Shown here piece after piece: positions 56,488-64,000 of a stretch of 64,000 bases of DNA (within the stretch, counting starts at the first letter, position 1; the number at the start of each line of letters is the position of its first letter). The DNA lies in contig NZ_AZDW01000014.1 of the NCBI RefSeq assembly GCF_001434115.1, positions 1 to 64,000 of the forward strand. Direction: 5' to 3'. The translations under genes and the position numbers were made by a program. Below the pieces are notes generated by a model. The model had not been told where the DNA came from. It saw only the letters and a program-made list of their open reading frames with translations, and did not search any database. Source of the DNA: Levilactobacillus zymae DSM 19395. GTDB taxonomy: Bacteria; Bacillota; Bacilli; Lactobacillales; Lactobacillaceae.

Positions 56488-56542
56488 CCCGTTGTCCCTC
56501 CTATACCGACCGGTGTGGCCACCGCCGGTTCTCTCAATTGTC

Positions 56543-56596
56543 AGTATAGCGGGTCTTTGTAAATGTCATGTAGACGTATTGTAAAGGTTATGTAAA
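56543..56596 (-). promoter_or_regulatory. Pho box and promoter of the pst operon
   Basis: Minus-strand hexamers TTTACA (56591-56596), TTTACA (56580-56585), TCTACA (56569-56574) and TTTACA (56558-56563), each separated by exactly 5 bases (11-bp period), then TATACT (56543-56548). This matches the known PhoP-binding pattern TT(A/C/T)ACA repeated with 5-bp gaps. The last repeat takes the place of a -35. Confidence 0.92.
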
Positions 56597-56620
56597 TGTC
56601 CCTCAAAACGCCGATAACGC

Positions 56621-56649
56621 AAAAAAGCCGACCCGTCACGTCGACTTTA
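56621..56649 (-). terminator. phoR terminator
   Basis: GTCGAC...GTCGGC stem with a G-U pair, followed by T6 on the minus strand, 33 bases after the phoR stop and upstream of the pst promoter. Confidence 0.82.
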
Positions 56650-56681
56650 CCTGCCTGTTCAATTAATGACGTTGGTGGCCG

Positions 56682-58058
56682 TTAGCCCGTAGCCTCGGGC
56701 GTTGTCGCCGGTGTGGTCCGCGGAAAGGTCAACGTCACGGTGGTCCCGACACCCAGTTCACTTTGCAAATCCAGCTTACCATTCAAGGCCTTCACCAGTT
56801 CACGCACGATGGCTAGCCCTAAGCCGCTACCGCTCACCCGTTGATTCGAGTGGGAGACGTCGGCGCGGTAAAAGCGTTCGAAAACGCGCAGCTGGTCCTG
56901 CTGTGAGATGCCGATCCCGGTATCGGCAATGGTCAACGTCCAACTGGTCGCCGTGGTGGCCACGCGCAACGTGACACTCCCCTGGGGGCGGTTGTACTTG
57001 ATGGCGTTACTCAAAATATTTTTCACGATCTGGTCTAATTTACGCTGATCGGTCGCCGCGACAAAGTCTGCCGGAATCTGGTTATGGAGGGTGACCTGGT
57101 TGACCGCCGCTAAGGGTTCCAGTAGGTGAACCTGGGCGGCGAGTTGCTGGCCGACCGGTACCTGGTTGATTTCCACGGCGTTGCCCGATTCGATGTGCGA
57201 AATCGTCAGCACGTCGTTGATCAACTCCACTAGCCGGTCACTTTGCTGGTCGATAATCTTTAAGAACTCGACCAACTTTTCCGGATCGTCCTTGGCCCCC
57301 GCCAATAGCGTCTTGGCAAATCCGGCGATCGCCGTCACCGGCGTCTTGAGTTCGTGCGAGGCGTTGGACACGAAGTCCAGTTGCATCTGTTCGACCGCGT
57401 AGACCTCGGTCACGTCGTAGAGCAGGACCAGGACCTGGAAGAAGTCTTGTGAGGTAGCCGTGTAGACCACCTGCACGTCGACGGTCCGCTCGTTAGGCGT
57501 ACCCGGTAACTTCATCACCCGGTGTTGAGTCTGCCGCTCGCTTAAGGCTGTGTTAATCAGGCTCGCTAATTCGAACTGCTGCACGTCCTGGGTGAACGGG
57601 TGCCGGCGCGGTGAAATCTGTTGTTGTAAGAATTGCTCCATCGCCGGGTTGGCCAGTTCGACCTTGCGGTACCGGTCGATCACCATGACGCCGATGGGCA
57701 AATAGTCCAAGAGGGTCGCAAATTCTTGGTTTTGCCCGGCCATCTTCCGGCGGAGCTTGCGCTGGTGCGTTTGTAAATAGTTAATCTGCAACGCCAACTG
57801 GTAAAACGGATCGTGCGGCGACAACAGGACGTGAGCCGGGGCCTCGGCGTGGCGCATCTTTTCGACCTTGCGGGTCAGAATGGTGATGCGTTGTTGGGCC
57901 CACCGTTGATACCACAGCAGTCCCCCCCATTCAATCAGGGCAAACGACCACCCAATGATGAGGGCCACCCCAAAGCTATCCGGGCGCAGACACCAGACCA
58001 ACAACGTGTTGATCAGTAGGAACACCACCCCGCTGACGCCCAGCATCTGCTTACTCAT
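56682..58058 (-). CDS. phoR: Phosphate-sensing histidine kinase PhoR (PnpS)
   Basis: A 458-aa sensor: two N-terminal membrane helices (about 5-45), a short linker, a PAS domain (about 100-200, LLDYLPIGVMVIDRYRKVELANPAMEQF), the HisKA box SNASHELKTPVTAIAGF and the HATPase motifs KNILSNAIKYN, IADTGIGI and GSGLGLAIV. The ATG at 58058 overlaps the phoP stop by 8 bases and follows GAGG. There is no large extracellular domain, fitting sensing through PstSCAB-PhoU. Confidence 0.95.
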   Translation of the reverse strand: MSKQMLGVSGVVFLLINTLLVWCLRPDSFGVALIIGWSFALIEWGGLLWYQRWAQQRITILTRKVEKMRHAEAPAHVLLSPHDPFYQLALQINYLQTHQRKLRRKMAGQNQEFATLLDYLPIGVMVIDRYRKVELANPAMEQFLQQQISPRRHPFTQDVQQFELASLINTALSERQTQHRVMKLPGTPNERTVDVQVVYTATSQDFFQVLVLLYDVTEVYAVEQMQLDFVSNASHELKTPVTAIAGFAKTLLAGAKDDPEKLVEFLKIIDQQSDRLVELINDVLTISHIESGNAVEINQVPVGQQLAAQVHLLEPLAAVNQVTLHNQIPADFVAATDQRKLDQIVKNILSNAIKYNRPQGSVTLRVATTATSWTLTIADTGIGISQQDQLRVFERFYRADVSHSNQRVSGSGLGLAIVRELVKALNGKLDLQSELGVGTTVTLTFPRTTPATTPEATG

Positions 58059-58758
58059 GGGGCGCCTCGAACGTGTACCCAAAGCCCCGTACCGTCTTTA
58101 GGAGTTGCGGGTGCTTGGGATCCGGTTCGATCTTTTCGCGTAAATGGGAGACGTGGATGTCGACCATCCGCGTCTGCCCACTATAGTCAAAGCCCCAGAC
58201 GCCTTCCAGCAACTGCTCGCGGCTCCAGACCTTGCCGGGACGCTTGGCAAAGAAGAGCAGCAATTCAAATTCCTTGGGCGTGAGATCGATGGCCTGCTGG
58301 CCGCGTTTGACCTGAAACTTGTCCTGATCGATGCTCAGACCAGCGATGTGGATCACGTGCCCGTTGTCCACGGGGGCTTTCGGCGCCGCATCGTCGTGAT
58401 ACCGCCGCATGACGGCCTTCATCCGGGCCAACACCTCGCGCGGACTGAACGGCTTGGTAATGTAATCGTCGGCACCGAGTTCCAGGCCGACCACGGTATC
58501 GAACTCACTGGTCTTGGCCGTGATCATGATGATCGGCGTCTTGATTTTTTCCTGCCGCAACCGCTTGGTGACCTCGACCCCGTCTAGCTTCGGTAACATC
58601 AAATCTAACAAAATCACATCAAATTGTTCGTGTTCCGCCAGCTTTAAGGCCTGTTCCCCATCAATGGCCGTGACCACCTGATAATCCGCTTGTTCCAGAT
58701 TATATTGTAATAGCGTCACAATCGCTGGCTCGTCATCCACGACTAGCACTCTACTCAT
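58051..58758 (-). CDS. phoP: Phosphate response regulator PhoP (PnpR)
   Basis: A 235-aa OmpR/PhoB-type regulator: receiver domain with acidic pocket VVDDEP and phospho-Asp in VILLDLMLP, Lys in ITAKTS, and a C-terminal winged helix (LTPKEFELLLFFAKRPGKVWSREQLLEGVWGFDY). It probably binds the Pho box before pstS. The start has GGAGGGG. It lies 3 bases after the PDZ-protein gene. Confidence 0.96.
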   Translation of the reverse strand: MSRVLVVDDEPAIVTLLQYNLEQADYQVVTAIDGEQALKLAEHEQFDVILLDLMLPKLDGVEVTKRLRQEKIKTPIIMITAKTSEFDTVVGLELGADDYITKPFSPREVLARMKAVMRRYHDDAAPKAPVDNGHVIHIAGLSIDQDKFQVKRGQQAIDLTPKEFELLLFFAKRPGKVWSREQLLEGVWGFDYSGQTRMVDIHVSHLREKIEPDPKHPQLLKTVRGFGYTFEAPHE

Positions 58759-58761
58759 GAT

Positions 58762-59916
58762 TTACCCCTCCTGATCTCTGAATAGAACTATTCCGATTTC
58801 GTGTGGTGCCCCGGAATAAATGGCCGTTTCCGTTACTTTTAAGTCGCCTGCCATGTTACGGACCCGTAAATGGCAGTAGGTTGGATTGATTAACAACGCC
58901 TCGTAAAAGGCGGTTTCACTGTTAACCGCACGGTGGTTACATTCCAGAATAATGTCTCCCGCCGCTAGATCCAGCTTCATTGCGGGCGTGCCCGGTCGAA
59001 TCGCTAAGACCCGCACCCCATCGTCTACTTGAGAATACCAAAAGGATTGCCGTTGGTCATAACGTTTTGCTCGCCATAAACAACCCCCGTAACAAACCAG
59101 CAGGATGACTAAGACCGCTGGTAAGTCTTGGGGCCGCCAGAACAGCCAGCCCATGGCTAACAACGCCAGACCGGCCAGACCCACCAGATGATGCGCTAGG
59201 CGTTGGTAGACCACCTTAGGCTGTTCCCGAAAGACCGTGAACCGCACCCCCAACAGCAAGGGTAAGATCATCACGGCAAAGGAATGGCCATGAAGCGTCA
59301 GCATCGGCCAGAAACGCCAGGTGCTACTGAACCAGTCGCCCGGAACCAGCGTGACTAACGGGACCACCAAGAGTTCGCGCCAGGGATAACCAGCAATCCG
59401 CTTGCCCCGTTGTTTGGCGTAAATCCGAGGACTGGCAAACCGACCACCGTAATGGACGATCCAGTGCCCCAAGGCTAAGAAGACCAGCACCAACAGCCAA
59501 GCAAAGCTGCCAGCTGGCACGGCGCCCCAACTGAGGCCCAGAGGTTTCAGGTCGATCGCCGGGATGAGCTGGGGTCCCAGATAGGTGGTCACTAAGGTAC
59601 TGACCACTAAGAGGGTGACCGGTAACAGCGTGGTCGGTAGGGTGATCAACGACACGAAGGCCAAAGCCTCGTAGACCAAGACCCAGACCAACGGTAAACT
59701 GACCCCCACGATCAGGTTGACTACCGATAAGCCCACGCCCAACACCAGGCCCTGCGTCAACATGTGCCGCAACTCATAATGGTCGCTATAGACCGCGCTA
59801 CTAAAGTCATGTCGTTCGCGCTTGATGCGCGCACGACTGGTCAACCACGAGCGCAGAATGGCTAACCACAAGAGGGGCTGTAAGAAGAAACTGCCCAAGA
59901 CGAACAATGTCCGCAT
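58762..59916 (-). CDS. Multi-span membrane protein with C-terminal PDZ domain (MinJ-like)
   Basis: A 384-aa protein with an N-terminal helix, about seven more membrane helices to residue 295, and a PDZ domain (about 300-380, VRVLAIRPGTPAMKLDLAAGDIILECN). The layout resembles Bacillus MinJ, a cell-division topology factor, whose gene also lies near prfB and secA. Orthology is inferred. The ATG at 59916 follows AAAGGTG. Three bases separate it from phoP, so it leads a PDZ-phoP-phoR unit. Confidence 0.82.
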   Translation of the reverse strand: MRTLFVLGSFFLQPLLWLAILRSWLTSRARIKRERHDFSSAVYSDHYELRHMLTQGLVLGVGLSVVNLIVGVSLPLVWVLVYEALAFVSLITLPTTLLPVTLLVVSTLVTTYLGPQLIPAIDLKPLGLSWGAVPAGSFAWLLVLVFLALGHWIVHYGGRFASPRIYAKQRGKRIAGYPWRELLVVPLVTLVPGDWFSSTWRFWPMLTLHGHSFAVMILPLLLGVRFTVFREQPKVVYQRLAHHLVGLAGLALLAMGWLFWRPQDLPAVLVILLVCYGGCLWRAKRYDQRQSFWYSQVDDGVRVLAIRPGTPAMKLDLAAGDIILECNHRAVNSETAFYEALLINPTYCHLRVRNMAGDLKVTETAIYSGAPHEIGIVLFRDQEG

Positions 59917-59950
59917 GAAATCGACACCTTTCCAAAAAATAGCTGATTTC

Positions 59951-59959
59951 AGTATAGCA
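59951..59959 (-). promoter_or_regulatory. Promoter of the PDZ-phoP-phoR operon
   Basis: Minus-strand extended -10 TG-C-TATACT directly after the prfB terminator. No Pho-type hexamer repeat is seen here. Confidence 0.6.
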
Positions 59960-59964
59960 TTAAA

Positions 59965-60000
59965 CAAAAACGGGTAACACGTCATTCGCGTTACCCGTTC
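59965..60000 (-). terminator. prfB terminator
   Basis: AACGGGTAAC / GTTACCCGTT stem with TTTTTG on the minus strand, 48 bases after the prfB stop. Confidence 0.88.
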
Positions 60001-60047
60001 AATCATTATATTTATACTGACCCGTCACTCACTCATCGGTTCAGCCG

Positions 60048-61164
60048 TTAATCCGGATTCTTTTGACTCAATTGCCACTGCAGGTAAGCGTCGATAAACG
60101 GATCGAGGTCCCCGTCCATCACCGCTTGCCCCTGCGAAGTTTCGTAATTGGTCCGGTGATCCTTGACCATGGTGTAGGGATGGAAAACGTACGAGCGAAT
60201 CTGGGAACCCCAACCAATGTCTAGCTGCACGCCTTCCAGCGCCGCCTTTTCCTTGGCCTTCTTCTCTTCTTCTAACTCGTATAATTTTGCCCGTAACATC
60301 GCCAGTGCCGTTTGCCGGTTTTGCAGTTGTGACCGTTGGGCCTGACTCTGCGTCACGATGCCCGTCGGCAAGTGGGTGATCCGCACGGCCGACGAGGTCT
60401 TGTTGACGTGTTGGCCCCCGGCACCGGACGCCCGGTAGACGTCGACCTTTAAATCGGCCGGGTTGATCTCTACGTCCACCGAGTCGTCGAGTTCGGGCAA
60501 GACGTCCACGGACGCAAACGACGTGTGCCGCCGTCCCGCTGAATCAAACGGTGAGATGCGGACTAACCGGTGCACCCCTTTTTCGGAGCGCAGGTACCCG
60601 TAAGCGTTGTGCCCGGTAATCAGTAACGTGGCGCTGCTCAGGCCCGCGACTTCACCGGCCTGGTAGTCCAACACCGTCACCTTAAAGTGGTGCTGCTCGC
60701 CCCAGCGGGTGTACATCCGCATCAGCATCGAGCCCCAGTCTTGGGATTCGGTGCCCCCCGCGCCGGGATGGATTTCCAAAATGGCGTTGTTGTGGTCGTA
60801 CTTCTGGTTCAACAGCAGGTTCAACCGGTATTGCCGCAAGGCGTCTTGGACCTGCGCAAAGTTCTGCTCGAAATCGGCCTGCATGTCCGGGTCGGGTTCC
60901 TCGCTCAACAGTTCCACGGCCACGTCCAAATCATCGACCTGGTCGGACAGGTGCTGGAACTCCTCGACCTTTTTCTTCATCTCATTGGTTTCATCAATTA
61001 ATTTTTGGGCTTTCTGGGGATCGTCCCAGAAACCTGGTTCGGCCATCTGGCCCTCGTTGACACTGATGCTTTCGTTTAGGGCATCAAAGTCAAAGCGACC
61101 CCCTAAAGCCGGTCAGTTGTTCGTGCATGGTTTGAATGGCGTGTTTGGCATCCGTTAATTCCAT
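60048..61164 (-). CDS. prfB: Peptide chain release factor 2 (programmed +1 frameshift)
   Basis: Terminates translation at UGA and UAA. The gene is in two frames: a 24-codon first part from ATG 61164 ([20 protein letters not shown]...) ends at an in-frame TGA (61090-61092), and a +1 shift at CTT-TGA-C joins it to the long frame, giving about 371 aa. The stimulatory AGGGGG (61099-61104) sits three bases before CTT, as in E. coli prfB. RF2 motifs are present: SPF in [15 protein letters not shown] and GGQ in [18 protein letters not shown] precedes the ATG. Confidence 0.97.
61089..61104 (-). promoter_or_regulatory. RF2 autoregulatory frameshift site
   Basis: Minus-strand AGGGGG-TCG-CTT-TGA-C. When RF2 is scarce the ribosome pauses at TGA and slips +1 on CTT, restoring RF2 synthesis. 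Confidence 0.95.
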
Positions 61165-61205
61165 CGTATGGGCTCCTTTTAAGTTATTTTAAATTCTCTC
61201 AACTC

Positions 61206-61214
61206 AGTGTACCA
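61206..61214 (-). promoter_or_regulatory. prfB extended -10 promoter
   Basis: Minus-strand TG-G-TACACT, about 42 bases before the prfB ATG and just after the secA terminator. Confidence 0.55.
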
Positions 61215-61234
61215 TCAATTTCCCGAGACATAAC

Positions 61235-61268
61235 AAAACGAGGTTGGAAAATTTCCAGCCCCGTTTCG
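61235..61268 (-). terminator. secA terminator
   Basis: Minus-strand AAACGGGGCTGGAAA / TTTCCAACCTCGTTTT stem (two mismatches or G-U pairs), 14 bases after the secA stop. Confidence 0.85.
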
Positions 61269-61282
61269 GCGGTCATTCAAAC

Positions 61283-63646
61283 TTACCGCGTGATATTTTG
61301 ACGAATTTCAGACTTCATGAACAACCGGGTAGCGTCGTATTCGATGTCGGAGATCATTTCTTCGAACATCCGGAACCCGTCTTGTTGGTATTCAACCAAC
61401 GGGTTCAACTGACCGTAACCCCGCAACCCAATGGACTGCCGTAATTGATCCATGGTGTCGATGTGGTCCGTCCAGTGGGAGTCAACCACCCGCAGGATAA
61501 CCACCTTTTCGAATTCCAGCATCTGGGCTGGATCGTAAAGTTGCTTGGACTTTTCGTCGTAGACCTTATTTGCCAGATCCATGAAGTAGTCCACGATTTC
61601 GTCGGCGGTCTTGTCCTTCAAGTCAGCCAAGCTGATTTGGTCGGGCGAAACCATAGCCGAAATCCCGAAGTCTAGTAAGGTATCCAAGTCCCAATCGGCC
61701 TGGTCGCCCTGGGTGTGTAAACTAACCACCCGGCTGACCGTCCGCTTGATCATTGGCATCAAGACCCACTTCAAGGACTTGTCTTCCTGGATGATCTGGT
61801 TCCGTTCACCGTAGATGACGTCCCGTTGTTGCCGCATCACATCATCGTATTGCAAGACGTTCTTCCGGGAATCGTAGTTATTCCCTTCGACCCGCTTTTG
61901 AGCAGATTCGACTTGCTTGGTGATCATCCGACTCCGAATCACGGCGTCTTCACCGTCCACGTTCATCCGTTGCAAGAAATCCTTGACCCGGTCGGAACCA
62001 AACCGCCGCATCAAATCATCTTCCAAGGACAGGTAGAATTGCGTCATACCAGGGTCACCTTGCCGGCCCGAACGGCCCCGCAGCTGGTTATCGATCCGCC
62101 GCGATTCGTGACGTTCGGTCCCAATCACGGCTAACCCACCAAGTTCAACCACGCCGGGGCCGAGTTTGATATCGGTCCCCCGCCCGGCCATGTTGGTGGC
62201 AATCGTCACGGCGCCCCGTTGACCCGCGTTTTGAATAATGTCGGCTTCCTTGGCGTGGTTCTTGGCGTTCAAGACCACGTGCGGGATGTTTTCGTTATCC
62301 AAACGTTGGGACAGGTATTCGGACGTTTCCACGGCCACGGTCCCAATTAACATCGGTTGACCCTTTTCGTGGAGGTCCTTGATTTCCCGGACAACGGCGT
62401 CAAACTTCGACTCCAACGTCGGGTACAACACATCGGGATGGTCGATCCGAACGACCGGTTTGTTGGTCGGCACGGAAATAACTTCCATGTTGTAGATTTC
62501 CCGGAATTCTTCGGCTTCGGTCTTGGCCGTCCCCGTCATCCCGGCTAACTTAGCGTACATCCGGAACAAGTTTTGGTACGTGATGTTGGCCATGGTCTTG
62601 GTTTCTTCTTGAATCTCGACGCCTTCCTTGGCTTCAATGGCTTGGTGCAACCCGTCAGAGTAACGCCGGCCTTCCATGACCCGCCCAGTAAAGGAATCAA
62701 CGATCAAGACTTCACCGTCCTGGACCACGTAGTCCTTATCCCGCAGCATGATGAAGTTCGCCCGTAAGGCTTGATCCATATGGTGGGTTAGCGCCGTGTT
62801 GTCCGTGTCGTATAAGTTCTTCAAATTGAAGTACTTTTCGGCCTTTTCAATCCCCGTATCGGTCAACGAGACCGTCTTGGATTCTAGGTCGATCTTAAAG
62901 TCTTCTTTTTCGTGTAAGGTCTTCGCAAACCGGTCCACTCGCTTGTAGAGTTGACTCGTGCCCTCGGATTGACCAGAAATAATCAACGGCGTCCGGGCTT
63001 CATCAATTAAGATGGAGTCCACTTCGTCGACAATGGCGAAGTTTAATGGCCGTTGGACCATATCTTCTTTGTAAACCACCATGTTATCCCGCAGGTAATC
63101 GAACCCGATTTCCCCGTTGGTGGAGTAAGTGATATCGGCATTGTAGGCTTCACGTTTTTCATCCGGTGACTTTTCGGCGGAGTTCAATCCGACCGATAGG
63201 CCCATCCAGTTGTACAATTCACCCATTTCGGTGGCATCCCGGGCGGACAGGTATTCGTTAACCGTGACCACGTGGACCCCTTTACCGGCAAGGGCGTTTA
63301 AGTAAACGGGCATGGTCGCGGTCAAGGTCTTCCCTTCACCGGTCTTCATTTCCGCAATGTTCCCTTCGTGAAGCACGATTCCCCCCATGATTTGAACATG
63401 GAATGGGTACAAGCCTAAGACCCGGCGTGCCCCTTCACGACAAGCCGCGAAAGCTTCGGGCAGTAAATCGTCCAAGGTTTCGCCGTCTTGATAGCGCTTC
63501 TTAAATTCAGGCGTTTTAGCCTTCAGATCTTCGTCTGAGAGCTTTGAATATTCATCAGCGTAAGCGCCAACCTTATCCGCTAATTTACTGAGGCGTCGCA
63601 AAGTTCGTCGATCGCTTTCGACCCATTTCTTTAAAATGTTTGCCAT
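61283..63646 (-). CDS. secA: Preprotein translocase ATPase SecA
   Basis: Motor that pushes preproteins through SecYEG. The 787-aa protein has Walker [14 protein letters not shown] near 100, the DEAD-like [16 protein letters not shown], and [12 protein letters not shown] near 480. It ends at RQNITR without the C-terminal Cys-rich zinc tail, as in other lactobacillar SecA proteins. GAAGGGAA precedes the ATG. A weak promoter (TTGATT-17-TAACTT) may lie near 63690-63720. Confidence 0.98.
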   Translation of the reverse strand: MANILKKWVESDRRTLRRLSKLADKVGAYADEYSKLSDEDLKAKTPEFKKRYQDGETLDDLLPEAFAACREGARRVLGLYPFHVQIMGGIVLHEGNIAEMKTGEGKTLTATMPVYLNALAGKGVHVVTVNEYLSARDATEMGELYNWMGLSVGLNSAEKSPDEKREAYNADITYSTNGEIGFDYLRDNMVVYKEDMVQRPLNFAIVDEVDSILIDEARTPLIISGQSEGTSQLYKRVDRFAKTLHEKEDFKIDLESKTVSLTDTGIEKAEKYFNLKNLYDTDNTALTHHMDQALRANFIMLRDKDYVVQDGEVLIVDSFTGRVMEGRRYSDGLHQAIEAKEGVEIQEETKTMANITYQNLFRMYAKLAGMTGTAKTEAEEFREIYNMEVISVPTNKPVVRIDHPDVLYPTLESKFDAVVREIKDLHEKGQPMLIGTVAVETSEYLSQRLDNENIPHVVLNAKNHAKEADIIQNAGQRGAVTIATNMAGRGTDIKLGPGVVELGGLAVIGTERHESRRIDNQLRGRSGRQGDPGMTQFYLSLEDDLMRRFGSDRVKDFLQRMNVDGEDAVIRSRMITKQVESAQKRVEGNNYDSRKNVLQYDDVMRQQRDVIYGERNQIIQEDKSLKWVLMPMIKRTVSRVVSLHTQGDQADWDLDTLLDFGISAMVSPDQISLADLKDKTADEIVDYFMDLANKVYDEKSKQLYDPAQMLEFEKVVILRVVDSHWTDHIDTMDQLRQSIGLRGYGQLNPLVEYQQDGFRMFEEMISDIEYDATRLFMKSEIRQNITR

Positions 63647-63865
63647 GTGAGAATTCCCTTCAGTACTTCGTTTAATTAATCTATTTTAAGTTACCCATTC
63701 TTTTGCAATAAATCAACCTACATTTTAACACTAACATCGGCAAGATGAAACTCTTCTACCCAGTTAACGAAAGCTAAACCGTTTTCAATTGCCAATCCAC
63801 CATAAAAATTGCAATAATACCGAACATTGGCGACCTTACCAACCGCGACCCGCCGACTTAACCAC

Positions 63866-63896
63866 AGAAAAAAGCCCAGGACCACCGTCCCAGGCT
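63866..63896 (-). terminator. hpf terminator
   Basis: AAAGCCTGGGAC / GTCCTGGGCTTT stem followed by T6 on the minus strand, 19 bases after the hpf stop. The rest of 63647-63865 is AT-rich and holds only the secA upstream region. Confidence 0.88.
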
Positions 63897-63915
63897 TTCA
63901 CGTGTTCAATTAAAA

Positions 63916-64000
63916 TTAGTCTTCGTCGTTGGCTTCGATCAGCCCGTAACGGCCATCGTTGCGCCGGTACACGATGCTGGTCCCATTGGTTTCAGCATCT
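63916..64000 (-). CDS. hpf: Ribosome hibernation promoting factor, 3' end (partial)
   Basis: Only the last 27 codons are in the window. The frame reads ...ETNGTSIVYRRNDGRYGLIEANDED then a stop, which matches the C-terminal dimerisation domain of the long-form HPF (YvyD) that joins 70S ribosomes into inactive 100S dimers. The gene lies directly before secA, its usual place in Firmicutes. The 5' part is cut by the window edge. Confidence 0.88.
   Translation of the reverse strand, partial: DAETNGTSIVYRRNDGRYGLIEANDED

Noticed and set aside
60048-61164. prfB frame break as a sequencing error or pseudogene
   Set aside because: The break has the exact AGGGGG-N3-CTT-TGA-C arrangement of the known RF2 autoregulatory frameshift.
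61283-63646. SecA truncated at its C-terminus (missing zinc tail)
   Set aside because: The length of 787 aa and the stop context are normal for lactobacilli, whose SecA commonly lacks this tail.

Overview
This window looks like a chromosomal segment of a fairly GC-rich member of the Lactobacillaceae (Levilactobacillus/Lactiplantibacillus-like; species not assignable by eye). The reasons are the gene order cggR-gap-pgk-tpiA-eno, rapZ-yvcK-whiA-clpP, hprK-lgt-gpsA-galU-trxB and hpf-secA-prfB, Gram-positive AGGAGG ribosome binding sites, and a PhoPR-controlled pst operon with two pstB genes. Nearly all of it is core housekeeping DNA, mostly on the minus strand. No insertion sequence, prophage or plasmid gene is visible.

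Layout: 0.1-5.4 kb, c-di-AMP and amino-sugar block (cdaA-cdaR-glmM, then glmS). 5.7-6.9 kb, a DUF1361 membrane protein and a small, cas-less type I-E CRISPR array with a decayed end. 6.9-19.7 kb, murB with a CPA1 antiporter, exoA and a DnaQ-like exonuclease, pta-ung, tsaE-GNAT, a LURP-one protein, and secG-esterase-rnr-smpB. 19.8-29.1 kb, a ClC transporter, a proline-rich LPXTG-like surface protein, and glycolysis under CggR. 29.3-31.0 kb, two identical tRNA-Arg(CCG) genes bracketing an ECF S-component and an orphan 118-aa gene. 31.1-38.9 kb, a LytTR-LiaF-like pair, clpP with a CtsR box, the UPF0237/UPF0210 pair, rapZ-yvcK-whiA and an HdeD-like protein. 39.3-51.3 kb, uvrBA, HD/GNAT genes, trxB, galU, gpsA, lgt, hprK and a PspC/YvlD pair. 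51.5-59.9 kb, a complete phosphate regulon (PDZ-phoP-phoR and pstS-C-A-B-B-phoU) with a regular four-repeat Pho box. 60.0-64.0 kb, prfB with its programmed +1 frameshift, secA and the 3' end of hpf.

The most unusual signal is a family of long imperfect hairpins placed between a stop codon and an intrinsic terminator, always in the same orientation relative to the upstream gene. Copies follow smpB (15.47-15.59 kb), whiA (35.25-35.37 kb, preceded on the + strand by two 111-bp tandem half-copies) and the DnaQ-like gene (11.59-11.67 kb, shortened). The two full copies share internal-loop sequences (TCCGC opposite TGCTC, each next to TTAA), while most of their helices differ in sequence yet still pair. 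That is compensatory change, as expected of a selected RNA or DNA structure. A different element after uvrA (39.09-39.21 kb) can fold as a three-way junction in the same stop-to-terminator position. I cannot say from sequence alone whether these are functional 3'-UTR RNAs or miniature mobile repeats.
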